From contig JAQWFV010000003.1 of assembly GCA_029238555.1 (NCBI GenBank), positions 1 through 62,553 on the forward strand: a stretch of 62,553 nt of DNA, in the 5' to 3' direction. A model generated the notes under the pieces. The model saw only the letters and a list, made by a program, of their open reading frames with translations, did no database searches and was not told the origin of the DNA. How positions within the stretch are numbered: the first letter of the stretch is position 1; the number at the start of each line of letters is the position of its first letter. Source of the DNA: Flavobacteriaceae bacterium. GTDB taxonomy: Bacteria > Bacteroidota > Bacteroidia > Flavobacteriales > Flavobacteriaceae. Positions 45,718-54,902 of this stretch are shown piece after piece. Made by a program: the position numbers and the translations under genes.

Positions 45718-46158
45718 TTATCTAATCCAATGAGACTTTTTTGCTGTTGTGTTTACTAAAATAAGCACAATAGCAAAAAACATCACAATACTAGGCATTA
45801 TTAAACCCTGAACTAATCCAAAAACACCAACAGCATCAATCATGAAAAAACTGTGTATATTTTGAATAAAAATTCCTGCAAATGAAATTTGAAATAAATA
45901 AACACTTATTTTCTTCTTGAATAACATACAAATGGATCCTAATAAGCCACACCAAACGGCTAATGCAAAAGCTCCATTAACCCAAACAGGGGTGTTGTAT
46001 ATAATGTCTATTTGCGCTTGAGGAAGTTCACTGATCATTTCATCAGTCATATAAACATGAATTAGGTAGGCCCCAACGCCTAAAAGATTCCAAACTAATG
46101 CAATAATTCCTAGTATTGTAAACCACATGGGGGCTTGTTTTTTTTCGATAAATTTCAT
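45718..46158 (-). CDS. Four-helix integral membrane protein of unknown function
   Basis: A 146-residue protein with four predicted transmembrane helices (about 12-32, 54-76, 82-103, 112-135) and charged ends. The N-terminus MKFIEKKQAPMWF and the stretch between helices 1 and 2 (TDEMISELPQAQIDIIYNTP) are polar. No catalytic motif is seen. It is a single minus-strand gene between two plus-strand groups. I do not recognise a characterised family, though similar small proteins are common in Bacteroidota. Confidence 0.7.
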   Translation of the reverse strand: MKFIEKKQAPMWFTILGIIALVWNLLGVGAYLIHVYMTDEMISELPQAQIDIIYNTPVWVNGAFALAVWCGLLGSICMLFKKKISVYLFQISFAGIFIQNIHSFFMIDAVGVFGLVQGLIMPSIVMFFAIVLILVNTTAKKSHWIR

Positions 46159-46284
46159 AGGCTTTACTATTTGGTCATTATTAAATTTAGTTATTATTTC
46201 TCAATTTCAATAAATATGGTATTTAATCTAGTATAGAGTGCTGTTCATGGATTATTTTATATTTTTAAATGACATTAACATGGC

Positions 46285-47097
46285 ATGAAGAATAAGAAAT
46301 TTTATTATTTAGTTCGGGTCTCGTATTTAGGGTTCAGATACAGTGGTTGGCAAAAGCAACCTGGATACAAAACCATAGAGGGAATGCTCACAAGGACCAT
46401 TAAGTTTGTGTTAGGAGAGGAGCGGTCTTTTAAAATACTAGGAGCAGGAAGAACAGATGCAAAAGTGTCTTCTATTGATGGTGCCTTTGAATTATTTATA
46501 GACCATGAGCCACTTGAAAATTTAGATCAATTATTGAATGCCTTTAATTTAAATTTACCAGCAGACATACGTATAGAGTCTATTCAAGAGGTGGCCAATA
46601 AGTTTAATATCATTCACTCTGCAAAAGAAAAAACCTATTGCTATCTTTTTTCATTTGGATCTAAAGCACACCCTTTTTGTGCTCCAATTATGGCGAACTA
46701 TCCGGAGCAATTAAATATAACGCTCATGCAGGAGGCGGCAAAATTATTTGTAGGTACCCACGACTTTAAAAATTTTACCGCTAGAAAGGACAAAAAAAAG
46801 TCTCAAACCTTGAGAACTGTATCATCTTGTGAGTTAAAATTAAATACAACTATTGTGGCAAGTTTCTTTCCAAAAGACTCTTATGTATTAGAAGTTAGGG
46901 GCAAAGGATTCTTGCGGTACCAGATAAGATTAATGATGGGCGCCCTGGTTTGTTTGGGGAGGAATGAAATAAGCCTAGAAAATTTTAAGCAATTATTAGA
47001 GACAGACTTAGATGGATTTGTACCTTATGTAGCTGCTGGATCAGGATTGCACTTAAAAGAATTATTATTCGATAATTCTCTGTATAATGAAAGTTAA
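46285..47097 (+). CDS. Divergent TruA-like tRNA pseudouridine synthase
   Basis: A 270-residue TruA-superfamily enzyme. Seen: VSYLGFRYSGWQKQPGYKTIEG at the start, the catalytic Asp58 in GAGRTDAKVSS, NLPADIRI, and KEKTYCYLF with the conserved Tyr, plus the GKGFLRYQIRLMMGALVCLG basic groove. It departs from the canonical GRTDAGVHA, having AKVSS, so the Gly-Val-His-Ala part of the active-site motif is changed. It is probably a second, specialised member rather than the housekeeping TruA acting on tRNA 38-40. Confidence 0.82.
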   Translation: MKNKKFYYLVRVSYLGFRYSGWQKQPGYKTIEGMLTRTIKFVLGEERSFKILGAGRTDAKVSSIDGAFELFIDHEPLENLDQLLNAFNLNLPADIRIESIQEVANKFNIIHSAKEKTYCYLFSFGSKAHPFCAPIMANYPEQLNITLMQEAAKLFVGTHDFKNFTARKDKKKSQTLRTVSSCELKLNTTIVASFFPKDSYVLEVRGKGFLRYQIRLMMGALVCLGRNEISLENFKQLLETDLDGFVPYVAAGSGLHLKELLFDNSLYNES

Positions 47098-47120
47098 GTA
47101 GTACCTTATATTAAATTATC

Positions 47121-48200
47121 ATGATGACTTTTCCTTCCTTTCACAAAAAATCTAGGCGATATTCAAAATTAGGATTAGCTCCTGGAACCGTAAAATATAT
47201 TGGAGACAGAAAGGATGGGAGACAAATAGTATCACTAGTCGAGTTTGATAAAGACCATTGTAATTCTATGGTTCTTGATACAAATATGGCTGTTGAGTCG
47301 TTTTTTCTGAAAGAATCAGAATCTCAATGGCTCAATATTGTAGGTCTTACAAATGAAACTTTTATAAGAACATTTGGAAATTCTTTAAATCTCAATTTAC
47401 TCACCTTAGAGAGTGTAGTAGACACGCATCAAAGACCTAAAATAGATGACTTTGATCACTATTTATTTGGGGTGTTTAAGATGGTTTATTTTGATGATCA
47501 CGCTTCTCTAAAATACGAACATTTAGCAATGGTGCTTTTGGAGGGTAAACTAATTACTTTCCAAGAGGAAGAGGAGGATGTTTTTAATGGTGTAAGGACA
47601 AGGCTTTCTCAAGAAGCCTCTAGAATTAGACAGCGTGGAGCAGATTATTTGTTTTTTGCATTGTTAGATGCTGTAGTAGATCATTATTTTATTGCTTTAG
47701 AGCAATTGGGATTGAGATTAGACCAGCTAGAAGACTTGGTATATCATAATTCAGAGGCTTCACAAGGGCAGGAAATTCAGAAGCTAAAAAAAGAAATACT
47801 CAAACTTAGACAACATATTTATCCCTCAAAAGATTTGGTCCAAAAACTGCTGCACTCTTCACACCCTTTAATTACAGAAGAGACCAAAGTATTCTTAAGA
47901 GACTTATCCGACCAATGTGCAGAAATAAACGAAACACTTCAGCTATATAGAGAAATGAGTACCAATCTCATGGAATTACATATGAGTACAATGGGAAACA
48001 AAATGAATGAAGTAATGAAAGTGCTTACCATAATGGCGTCAATATTTATTCCGCTTACTTTTATAGCGGGAATATATGGAATGAATTTTGACCATATGCC
48101 TGAACTTCATTGGAAGTTTGGTTATCCTATGGTTTGGATTCTGATGGGCAGTTGTCTTATTGGAATGCTCTTGTATTTTAAAAAGAAAAAATGGATGTAG
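47121..48200 (+). CDS. corA: CorA-type magnesium/cobalt transporter
   Basis: A 359-residue divalent cation channel: a large cytosolic N-terminal domain, a long helix (about 205-300) and two C-terminal transmembrane helices. The signature GMN is in FIAGIYGMNFDHMPE between them. The protein is pentameric in studied homologues and moves Mg2+ inward. Basic end KKKKWM. It stands 23 bp after truA-like and could be co-transcribed with it. Confidence 0.94.
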   Translation: MMTFPSFHKKSRRYSKLGLAPGTVKYIGDRKDGRQIVSLVEFDKDHCNSMVLDTNMAVESFFLKESESQWLNIVGLTNETFIRTFGNSLNLNLLTLESVVDTHQRPKIDDFDHYLFGVFKMVYFDDHASLKYEHLAMVLLEGKLITFQEEEEDVFNGVRTRLSQEASRIRQRGADYLFFALLDAVVDHYFIALEQLGLRLDQLEDLVYHNSEASQGQEIQKLKKEILKLRQHIYPSKDLVQKLLHSSHPLITEETKVFLRDLSDQCAEINETLQLYREMSTNLMELHMSTMGNKMNEVMKVLTIMASIFIPLTFIAGIYGMNFDHMPELHWKFGYPMVWILMGSCLIGMLLYFKKKKWM

Positions 48201-48265
48201 CATTTGTGATTATGAGTTAATACGCTCTAGTATGTTAAAGTGAGACATTTAAAAAAACCTTAATA

Positions 48266-48934
48266 ATGAAAATTTCAAAAGATTGTTTAAAATTCCTTAA
48301 CGAATTGAGCTTGAATAATAATAGGGATTGGTTTGAGGCGAATAAAGCGACTTTTAAATCGCATCAATCAGAGGTTAAAGCTGTTTTAGAGCGTGTCAAA
48401 GAGGGTCTGTCCGAGACGGATATTATAGAAAAACTCAAGATGTTCAGAATATACCGAGATGTTCGTTTTTCTAAAGACAAAACGCCCTACAAAGATTATT
48501 TTTCAGGGTCTTTGTCTCGTATGGGGAAATCTCTTAGGGGTGGATATTATATTCATTTAAAGCCTGGAGATGCTTTCCTAGCTGTAGGATTCTGGGACCC
48601 AAATAAGGAAGATTTGTTCAGAATTAGAAAGGAAATTGAAACAGATGCCAGTGATTTTCACGAACTCTTGAACAATAAGTCTTTTAAAAATATCTGGGGC
48701 AATTTTCAAGGAGACGCACTCAAAACGGCCCCAAAAGGATTTTCTAAAGAGCATCCTGAAATTGGCTTACTGAGAAGAAAAAACTTTGTTTTTATTCATC
48801 CTCTAAAAGATTCAGACATTTGCTCTGAAAATTTTATAACTAATACTGTAAAGGCCTTTGAGGTGTCTAGACCATTTTTAGATCTGATGAGTGACATTTT
48901 AATAACAGATTTAAACGGAGAACCTTTGTTGTAG
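48266..48934 (+). CDS. DUF2461 family protein
   Basis: A 222-residue cytosolic protein. Recognisable motifs of DUF2461: LSLNNNRDWFEANKATFK near the start, FRIYRDVRFSKDKTPYKDYF and GGYYIHLKPGDAFLAVGFWDP in the centre. The family is widespread and has no established biochemical role. It follows corA by 65 bp and converges on a hypothetical gene (1 bp between stops). Confidence 0.88.
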   Translation: MKISKDCLKFLNELSLNNNRDWFEANKATFKSHQSEVKAVLERVKEGLSETDIIEKLKMFRIYRDVRFSKDKTPYKDYFSGSLSRMGKSLRGGYYIHLKPGDAFLAVGFWDPNKEDLFRIRKEIETDASDFHELLNNKSFKNIWGNFQGDALKTAPKGFSKEHPEIGLLRRKNFVFIHPLKDSDICSENFITNTVKAFEVSRPFLDLMSDILITDLNGEPLL

Positions 48935-48935
48935 T

Positions 48936-49331
48936 TTATGGGTTTTCAAATAGCTGTATCTGTGAGTGATAGCGCTGTATGAGCATTTGCATCATTCTCT
49001 TATTGAGTTTGGAGGCATTTTTTTGATACAATGCATACTCTTCCACACTAAACTGACCAATGATTATTCCTTTTAGAGCATTGCGGAATTTTACATCTTT
49101 TTGTACTGCATTCTCAATGTATGAAAGACGTTTCTCAAGTGAGAATGTATAAAAGGTGTTTTTGTGCTTAAAGAAATAATACTTAAGTACTTGTATTAAA
49201 AGATCATTTTGAAATTTTAAAACAGGCCTGAGAATTTTATTTTGAAAGTGAATTTCACTCTCAATATCATCAGATGGAATACTATTTATTTCAGGTCTTA
49301 TAGAAGTTATAAGTGTAGACCTTTCGCTCAT
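48936..49331 (-). CDS. Conserved hypothetical protein in the sigma-factor unit
   Basis: A 131-residue soluble, mostly alpha-helical protein (long helical segments about 25-60 and 80-128), with no signal peptide or recognised motif. It begins 12 bp after the dipeptidase gene on the same strand and is therefore probably the last gene of the rpoD-dipeptidase-hypothetical group. I cannot assign a function. The codon use and position look normal for the region. Confidence 0.65.
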   Translation of the reverse strand: MSERSTLITSIRPEINSIPSDDIESEIHFQNKILRPVLKFQNDLLIQVLKYYFFKHKNTFYTFSLEKRLSYIENAVQKDVKFRNALKGIIIGQFSVEEYALYQKNASKLNKRMMQMLIQRYHSQIQLFENP

Positions 49332-49343
49332 AAAAACTAAAAT

Positions 49344-50627
49344 TTAAGAATTCAATTCTGTGGATATTACTTGAACTTCATCTAATACTCTTAGTAAGTT
49401 TTCTCCCCAAAGTTTATTGATTTGCTCTTGAGTATAGCCCCTTTTTACAAGTTCTGCAGTGACATTTTTAGTTTCAGAAGCATCTGACCATCCTGCAATA
49501 CCCCCACCACCGTCAAAATCTGAACTAATACCCACATGATCAATACCAATAAGGTTTACCATATAGTCTATGTGATTTACAAAATCTACTACTGAAACTG
49601 CTTCAGGAGCATTAGGATCTTGTGCTAACATTTCTTTTCCCTTAGCTAAAACTTTGGGATATATTTCCATGAATGTGGCTCTTTGTTCAATAGACAAAGA
49701 GGAAAATTCACTTCTTTCATACCATTCAAATCCCATTTCATTTGCTATAGATGCGTATAGCTCTTTAGCATAATTATTTCTAGCTTCGTGTTTTTCAGTA
49801 TTTAGATATGAAGAAAAAGCCACGGTTTGTACCACCCCGCCATTTTCTTTTAATAGTAATAATTGTTCGTCGTCTAAATTTCTTGAATGATCACACAAAG
49901 CTCTAGCAGATGAGTGAGATGCTATAATAGGGGCTTTTGAAAGCGCTATCATTTGTTTCATGGCTTCTTTAGATGGATGAGAAATATCTATCATAATTCC
50001 AAGTCTGTTCATCTCAGCAACGGCCTCTTTTCCAAATTCACTTAAGCCATTGTGAAGCCAAATACTGTCTTTCTCTCCTGTGTTAGAGTCAGAAAATTGG
50101 CTGTGACCATTATGTGACAATGAGATATACCTTGCGCCTAAATTGTAATATGTTTCAAAGTTTTCTATATCTAATCCAATTGGGTAGGCATTTTCTACAC
50201 CGATCATAGCTACTTTTTTTCCAGAGTTAATAAGAGTCCTTACTTCTTTTGATGTAGTCGCTAACCCAATTTTTTCTGGTGCTAATTCTTTAGTGAGTTT
50301 TTGAATAGCAGAAAATTTATCTAAGGCATTTATTTTTGCATTTTCATATCCTTCTTCTGTTAATTCATCCTGTCCAGTGTAGACAATTAACCAACTCACA
50401 TCTAAACCACCTTCATTCATCTTTGGAAGATTAACCTGGGTGTCTAATCTTTGCGTATAATTAATACTATCGGTAAAATTAGCCGTGTTAATATCGTTGT
50501 GCGTATCTATAGTAATGGCCTCAGAGTGTATTCTGTCTATTTTATCTTCTAGGCTTTCTGTTTCTTTTGGGGCATTTTTGCATGAGCCTAAAGCAATTAA
50601 TCCTAAAATAAAAAAAGTTGGTTTCAT
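49344..50627 (-). CDS. Membrane dipeptidase (M19 family), lipoprotein
   Basis: A 427-residue renal-dipeptidase-like zinc enzyme with a lipoprotein signal (MKPTFFILGLIALGSC; Cys16). Seen: first metal motif TIDTHNDIN (HxD), the bridging region IGVENAYPIG, SLSHNGHSQFSDS, IDISHPSKEAM with the third His, APIIASHSSARALCDHSRN, and GIDHVGISSDFDGGGG. The family hydrolyses dipeptides, including those with a D-residue at the C-terminal position. It acts in the periplasm, attached to a membrane. It lies 16 bp after rpoD. Confidence 0.93.
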   Translation of the reverse strand: MKPTFFILGLIALGSCKNAPKETESLEDKIDRIHSEAITIDTHNDINTANFTDSINYTQRLDTQVNLPKMNEGGLDVSWLIVYTGQDELTEEGYENAKINALDKFSAIQKLTKELAPEKIGLATTSKEVRTLINSGKKVAMIGVENAYPIGLDIENFETYYNLGARYISLSHNGHSQFSDSNTGEKDSIWLHNGLSEFGKEAVAEMNRLGIMIDISHPSKEAMKQMIALSKAPIIASHSSARALCDHSRNLDDEQLLLLKENGGVVQTVAFSSYLNTEKHEARNNYAKELYASIANEMGFEWYERSEFSSLSIEQRATFMEIYPKVLAKGKEMLAQDPNAPEAVSVVDFVNHIDYMVNLIGIDHVGISSDFDGGGGIAGWSDASETKNVTAELVKRGYTQEQINKLWGENLLRVLDEVQVISTELNS

Positions 50628-50643
50628 AAGTGTGGGTATTTAG

Positions 50644-51507
50644 CTATCCAAGATAGGTTTTTAATAATTTATTTTTGGAACTATGTCTTAATTTTCTAAT
50701 GGCTTTCTCTCTAATTTGTCTGACTCTTTCTCTAGTAAGGTCAAAGGTTAAGCCAATTTCTGCTAAGGTCATTGGAGGTTGTTCTCCTATTCCATAAAAA
50801 AGTTTAATAACATCTGCTTCTCTAGGAGAAAGCGTATCTAAGGCTCTTGTAATTTCAGTGTGCAATGAGCTTTGGAGCAGTGCTTGATCAGGTCTAGGTG
50901 AGTCTCCATAATCTAAAACATCATATAAACTTGAATTTTCTCCATCGATCAATGGAGCGTCCATAGAGACATGTCTTCCTGAGTTTTTAAGCGACTGTTT
51001 TACATCACTTACAGTCATTTCAAGTTCTTTGGCAATTTCTTCTGGGGAAGGAGGGCGTTGGTGTGCTTGCTCCAAATAAGAAAAAGCCTTGTTTATTTTA
51101 TTGATGGAACCAATTTTATTTAAAGGCAATCTAACAATTCTTGCTTGTTCTGCCAATGCTTGTAAAATAGCCTGCCTAATCCACCAAACAGCATAAGATA
51201 TAAACTTAAACCCCCTTGTTTCGTCAAAACGTTTTGCTGCTTTTACCAACCCAACATTTCCCTCGTTAATTAAATCTGGTAGGGTAAGTCCTTGGTTTTG
51301 GTATTGTTTTGCAACAGAAACAACGAATCTGAGATTTGCTGTAGTGAGTCTCTCTAGAGCCACTGCATCTCCAGCTTTGATTCTTTGAGCTAATTCAACT
51401 TCTTCCTGAGCATTGATCAGGTCTATTTTGCTAATATCTTGTAGGTACTTATCTAAGGATTTGGATTCTCTATTGGTAACCTGTTTTACTATTTTAAGCT
51501 GCCTCAT
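50644..51507 (-). CDS. rpoD: Primary sigma factor (Bacteroidota sigma-ABfr type)
   Basis: A 287-residue sigma-70 factor lacking the long region 1.1 and the non-conserved insert, as in the Bacteroidota primary sigma. Region 1.2 is [23 protein letters not shown]. Region 2 contains the core-binding [18 protein letters not shown] and the -10 reading helix [15 protein letters not shown]. Region 3 ([12 protein letters not shown]) and region 4.2 ([18 protein letters not shown]) follow. This class recognises TTTG/TAnnTTTG promoters, which fits the elements found throughout the window. Confidence 0.96.
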   Translation of the reverse strand: MRQLKIVKQVTNRESKSLDKYLQDISKIDLINAQEEVELAQRIKAGDAVALERLTTANLRFVVSVAKQYQNQGLTLPDLINEGNVGLVKAAKRFDETRGFKFISYAVWWIRQAILQALAEQARIVRLPLNKIGSINKINKAFSYLEQAHQRPPSPEEIAKELEMTVSDVKQSLKNSGRHVSMDAPLIDGENSSLYDVLDYGDSPRPDQALLQSSLHTEITRALDTLSPREADVIKLFYGIGEQPPMTLAEIGLTFDLTRERVRQIREKAIRKLRHSSKNKLLKTYLG

Positions 51508-51690
51508 CTAGGAGTTTTTCTTTTGGGAATTTTATTAAGCTTCATATTACGCATTTTAATAGATTTCACCAAAATTCGAAGCTCAAAACACTTGGCTTTT
51601 AAGAAAACTTTAAGTTTTTAGCCGCTATATTTATAATTGATTACACGATTTAGACAATCATTTGTACTTTTATTTTTTGGAACAACACAT

Positions 51691-52197
51691 ATGAGTAAAA
51701 AATTACTACAAAAACACCTATTTGAATTGCAAAAGGAGCATTTGGAATTAACGGTCCTAGACCTTTATGACAAATTTCCTGAGGTAAAAACATATTTTAA
51801 TTTTGTGTTTAACCCCAACGAAAAAAAACTGTTAGAACAAGCAAGAATCAAGGTAGCTAGTGAGTTCTTTCCTTTAAAAAGGAAACGACCAAAAGCTAGA
51901 AGGTCAGTTGCTCAGAAGTATATAAAGCATTTCAAGACGCTTGGCATGTCTCCAGAATTAATTGTAGAGTTTATGTGGTTTAACATAGGAATAATGCACA
52001 CATTTTGTGAGGAAAGGCCCCAGCGATTACCATTTTTTAAAAGTTTTTGTAATTTTTACAAAGAGGCCCTTCAACTAACCAGTTATCATGGAATAGTCCC
52101 CTTGTATAAAACACAAATCTTAGCAATTTACCACTCAAGTAAAGATTGGGAAAATGCCTATGATTTTGAAATGAGTTTGCAAACTATAGAAGATTAA
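51691..52197 (+). CDS. DUF6155-like protein
   Basis: A 168-residue cytosolic helical protein. The ATG at 51691 (MSKKLLQKHLFELQKEHLE) is preferred to a start 18 codons upstream, because the upstream part is poorly coding and lies in promoter space next to the divergent rpoD. The motif LYDKFPEVKTYFNFVFNPNE and the later basic FFPLKRKRPKARRS match my recollection of DUF6155; the function is unknown. It is divergent from rpoD. Confidence 0.7.
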   Translation: MSKKLLQKHLFELQKEHLELTVLDLYDKFPEVKTYFNFVFNPNEKKLLEQARIKVASEFFPLKRKRPKARRSVAQKYIKHFKTLGMSPELIVEFMWFNIGIMHTFCEERPQRLPFFKSFCNFYKEALQLTSYHGIVPLYKTQILAIYHSSKDWENAYDFEMSLQTIED

Positions 52198-52239
52198 GCA
52201 TCCTAAAATTTATTCGTACAATATACTTTAAACTACCCT

Positions 52240-53166
52240 ATGGCAATATTACTGATCAGACAAGATGGAAAGACCTCCCAATGGCTAAACGCATTTAAAT
52301 CTCAAGCGAGTCAAATTGAATGTTTTGATTATAATAAACCACATCCAAAAGAAAGAATTACAATGGCATTGGTGTGGAAACAGCCCCACGGATTATTTGA
52401 GCAATACAAAAATTTAAAATGTGTAGCTTCTATGGGCGCAGGTGTAGACTTTATTTTCGAAGATCCTTCTTTTCGTCAAGAATTGTTAATGACTAGGGTA
52501 GTAGACCCTTTATTAATAACAGATATGGAAGAGTTCGTTACAGCGCAAGTATATGCTCATATGAAGGGATTGTATCAATATCATTCACAACAATCTTTAT
52601 CACTTTGGAAGCAAAATCCATATTTGAGAAAGAAAGATATCACGATTGGCATCATGGGAATGGGTGTATTGGGATCTGCCACAGCGAAAGCACTAGCGAT
52701 TCAAGGTTTTAGTGTTTTAGGATGGTCTAATTCTAAAAAACAAATAGAAGGAATCACAACCTATGAAAAAGTAGATTTGGATTTATTTTTGGAAAAAACC
52801 AATGTTTTGGTGTGTTTACTACCACTAACACCAGATACAAATGGAATTTTAAATGAATCTCTTTTCTCAAAATTACCCCGTGGAGCATATCTAATACATG
52901 TGGCAAGAGGACCACATTTGATGGGTGAGGATTTAATCCAAAGTATAGACAAAGGACATATTTGCGGTGCCGCAATAGATGTTTTTCCAACGGAGCCATT
53001 GGATACAAAAAGCCCCTTTTGGGGTCATTCAAAAATTCATATTACCCCTCATTGCGCAAGTATTTCTAGTCCAGAAGCTGTCGTTACTCAAATAATAGCT
53101 AATTATAACAGATTAACGAGCCACCAACCGCTTTTAAATCAAGTAGATACTTTAAAGGGATATTAA
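52240..53166 (+). CDS. Glyoxylate/hydroxypyruvate reductase (GhrA-like)
   Basis: A 308-residue D-2-hydroxyacid dehydrogenase. Seen: Rossmann motif IGIMGMGVLGSATAKAL (about 135-151), catalytic Arg in HVARGPHLMG, Glu in PTEPLD and His in ITPHCASISSP. The GVDFIFEDP and LMTRVVDPLLITDM segments are typical of the GhrA subgroup, which reduces glyoxylate and hydroxypyruvate with NADPH. Exact substrate uncertain. It follows the DUF6155 gene by 42 bp. Confidence 0.85.
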   Translation: MAILLIRQDGKTSQWLNAFKSQASQIECFDYNKPHPKERITMALVWKQPHGLFEQYKNLKCVASMGAGVDFIFEDPSFRQELLMTRVVDPLLITDMEEFVTAQVYAHMKGLYQYHSQQSLSLWKQNPYLRKKDITIGIMGMGVLGSATAKALAIQGFSVLGWSNSKKQIEGITTYEKVDLDLFLEKTNVLVCLLPLTPDTNGILNESLFSKLPRGAYLIHVARGPHLMGEDLIQSIDKGHICGAAIDVFPTEPLDTKSPFWGHSKIHITPHCASISSPEAVVTQIIANYNRLTSHQPLLNQVDTLKGY

Positions 53167-53212
53167 TTTAATCTTTTTCGGTGATTCCTTATGCTTAGCG
53201 GTAAAAATCTGT

Positions 53213-53220
53213 TAATTTTG
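53213..53220 (+). promoter_or_regulatory. -7 promoter element of the SF2 helicase gene
   Basis: TAATTTTG, an exact TAnnTTTG, giving a predicted transcript start near 53226 and a 5' leader of about 60 bases before the TTG start at 53286. Confidence 0.45.
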
Positions 53221-53285
53221 TACGTTTGATTTTTTAGAGAAATCTTAAAAATCATTTTACAAAAACCATTAAAAAACACTACTAC

Positions 53286-54797
53286 TTGTCTGTTTCAACG
53301 AAATTTTCTGAGAAAACACTTTACGATTACCAACAAAATGATCTAGATACCATTTTTGACTATCTGGACAGTGCTCCTACTGATACTAACTTGTTATATC
53401 AGTTACCGACTGGTGGTGGTAAAACAGTAGTTTTTTCTGAAATAGCAAAAAGATATATCGCTACTAAGGGTAAAAAGGTAGTTGTGCTCACCCACAGAAT
53501 TGAGTTAAGCACGCAAACATCTAAAATGTTAGAGGGCTTTGGGGTTCATAATAAAATCATCAACTCTGATGTGAAGTCTCTCGAAGACCAAGAAGATTAC
53601 AGTTGTTTTGTGGCTATGGTAGAGACGCTAAACAACAGACTTCAAGAGGAAAAAGTAAGTTTAGATAATATTGGATTGGTGATTATAGATGAGGCACATT
53701 ATAACTCATTTAGAAAACTGATGAAGTTTTTTAAACACGCTGTTATATTAGGAGTTACTGCAACGCCACTCAGTTCAAATATTAAGCTCCCAATGAAAGA
53801 CCACTACAAGAAACTTATTGTAGGAGAGTCTATTACCTCTTTAATTGATAAAAAATTTCTAGCACAGGCGCATTTGTATAACAAAAATGTAAGCTTAAAA
53901 ACATTAAAATTAGGGATCAATGGAGACTATACCGTAAAATCTTCAGATGCATTTTACGGCAACCACTCCATGTTATCACAATTGCTTGAGGCATATGAAG
54001 AAATAGCCTTAGGCTCAAAAACCCTGATTTTTAATAATGGTATAAACACGTCTAAATACGTCTATGAGACTTTTAAAAAAGCTGGGCATGACATTAGACA
54101 CTTAGATAATAAAAATAGTGCTTCTGAGCGAAAGGAAATATTAGAATGGTTTTCTCAAACGCCCAATGCAATTTTAACATCAGTGAGTATTTTAACGACC
54201 GGATTTGATGAACCTAGCGTAGAGACTATTATTTTAAATAGGGCCACCAGATCATTGACCTTATACTTTCAAATGATTGGTAGAGGATCGAGAATATTGG
54301 AAAATAAATCTCATTTCAATGTAATAGACATGGGTAACAATATTGCTAGGTTTGGTCCATGGAATGCACCAATTGATTGGCAAGAGATCTTCCATTTTCC
54401 TGATTTTTACCTAGAAAATATTAAAAATGACGAGGATATTGAAAGAGAATTTGTTTATGAGATGCCTTTTGGTTTAAAGCAAAAATTCAAAAAATCTAGT
54501 GTACTTCAATTTGACGTAAAAGCAGTGTATAAAGAGGTGTTTGCACAAGGTTTAAAGTCAAAGGAAGTCTTAGATAGAAGTATCTCACAACACGCTCAAA
54601 TTTGTTTTGAGAATAGTGAAGATGTGTTTGACGCTCGAATGTTAGCCAAATTGCTCAAAGAAGAAATTGCCTACAGAATAAGACTCTATTCCTATTGTAT
54701 TATGAATAATACAAAAAACTACAAAGAGTGGTTGGAGGAAGACTATGAGAGAAAATTAAGGCTCAAAATATCTCAGATGTTTGCCAAAAAAATGTAA
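53286..54797 (+). CDS. DEAD/DEAH-box superfamily II helicase
   Basis: A 503-residue helicase with both RecA-like domains. Seen: Q-like DYQQND, Walker A in LPTGGGKTVVFSE (Lys46), LTHRIELSTQ (motif Ia), DEAH in LVIIDEAHYNSF, VTATP (motif III-like), a C-terminal SVSILTTGFDEPSVETIIL, and motif VI in YFQMIGRGSRIL. A C-terminal domain of about 130 residues carries no recognised nuclease. The start is TTG; no suitable ATG is near. It resembles single-subunit helicases common in Bacteroidota, not a full restriction enzyme. Cytosolic; the target is unknown. Confidence 0.85.
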   Translation: MSVSTKFSEKTLYDYQQNDLDTIFDYLDSAPTDTNLLYQLPTGGGKTVVFSEIAKRYIATKGKKVVVLTHRIELSTQTSKMLEGFGVHNKIINSDVKSLEDQEDYSCFVAMVETLNNRLQEEKVSLDNIGLVIIDEAHYNSFRKLMKFFKHAVILGVTATPLSSNIKLPMKDHYKKLIVGESITSLIDKKFLAQAHLYNKNVSLKTLKLGINGDYTVKSSDAFYGNHSMLSQLLEAYEEIALGSKTLIFNNGINTSKYVYETFKKAGHDIRHLDNKNSASERKEILEWFSQTPNAILTSVSILTTGFDEPSVETIILNRATRSLTLYFQMIGRGSRILENKSHFNVIDMGNNIARFGPWNAPIDWQEIFHFPDFYLENIKNDEDIEREFVYEMPFGLKQKFKKSSVLQFDVKAVYKEVFAQGLKSKEVLDRSISQHAQICFENSEDVFDARMLAKLLKEEIAYRIRLYSYCIMNNTKNYKEWLEEDYERKLRLKISQMFAKKM

Positions 54798-54815
54798 GAT
54801 TCATAGGTGTTTTGC

Positions 54816-54859
54816 AGCGGAGAACTTTTTGAAATCAAGCGGAGAACTTTTTCAAATCA
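54816..54859 (+). repeat. Tandem 22-bp direct repeat
   Basis: Two copies abut exactly, 54816-54837 and 54838-54859, each beginning AGCGGAGAACTTTTT and ending AAATCA. They differ at one base only (G at 54831, C at 54853). They fill most of the 105-bp gap between the helicase and the glycosyltransferase. No open frame covers them. They could be the remnant of a mobile-element end or a protein-binding site. Confidence 0.85.
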
Positions 54860-54902
54860 ACAGGACTTCATTGCACTAAAAATGCTGTAAATTCGTTTTA
54901 AT

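Noticed and set aside
53286..54797. SF2 helicase as part of a restriction or defence island
   Set aside because: No methylase, nuclease or defence partner flanks it; neighbours are a hydroxyacid reductase and a glycosyltransferase. The gene fits a single stand-alone helicase.
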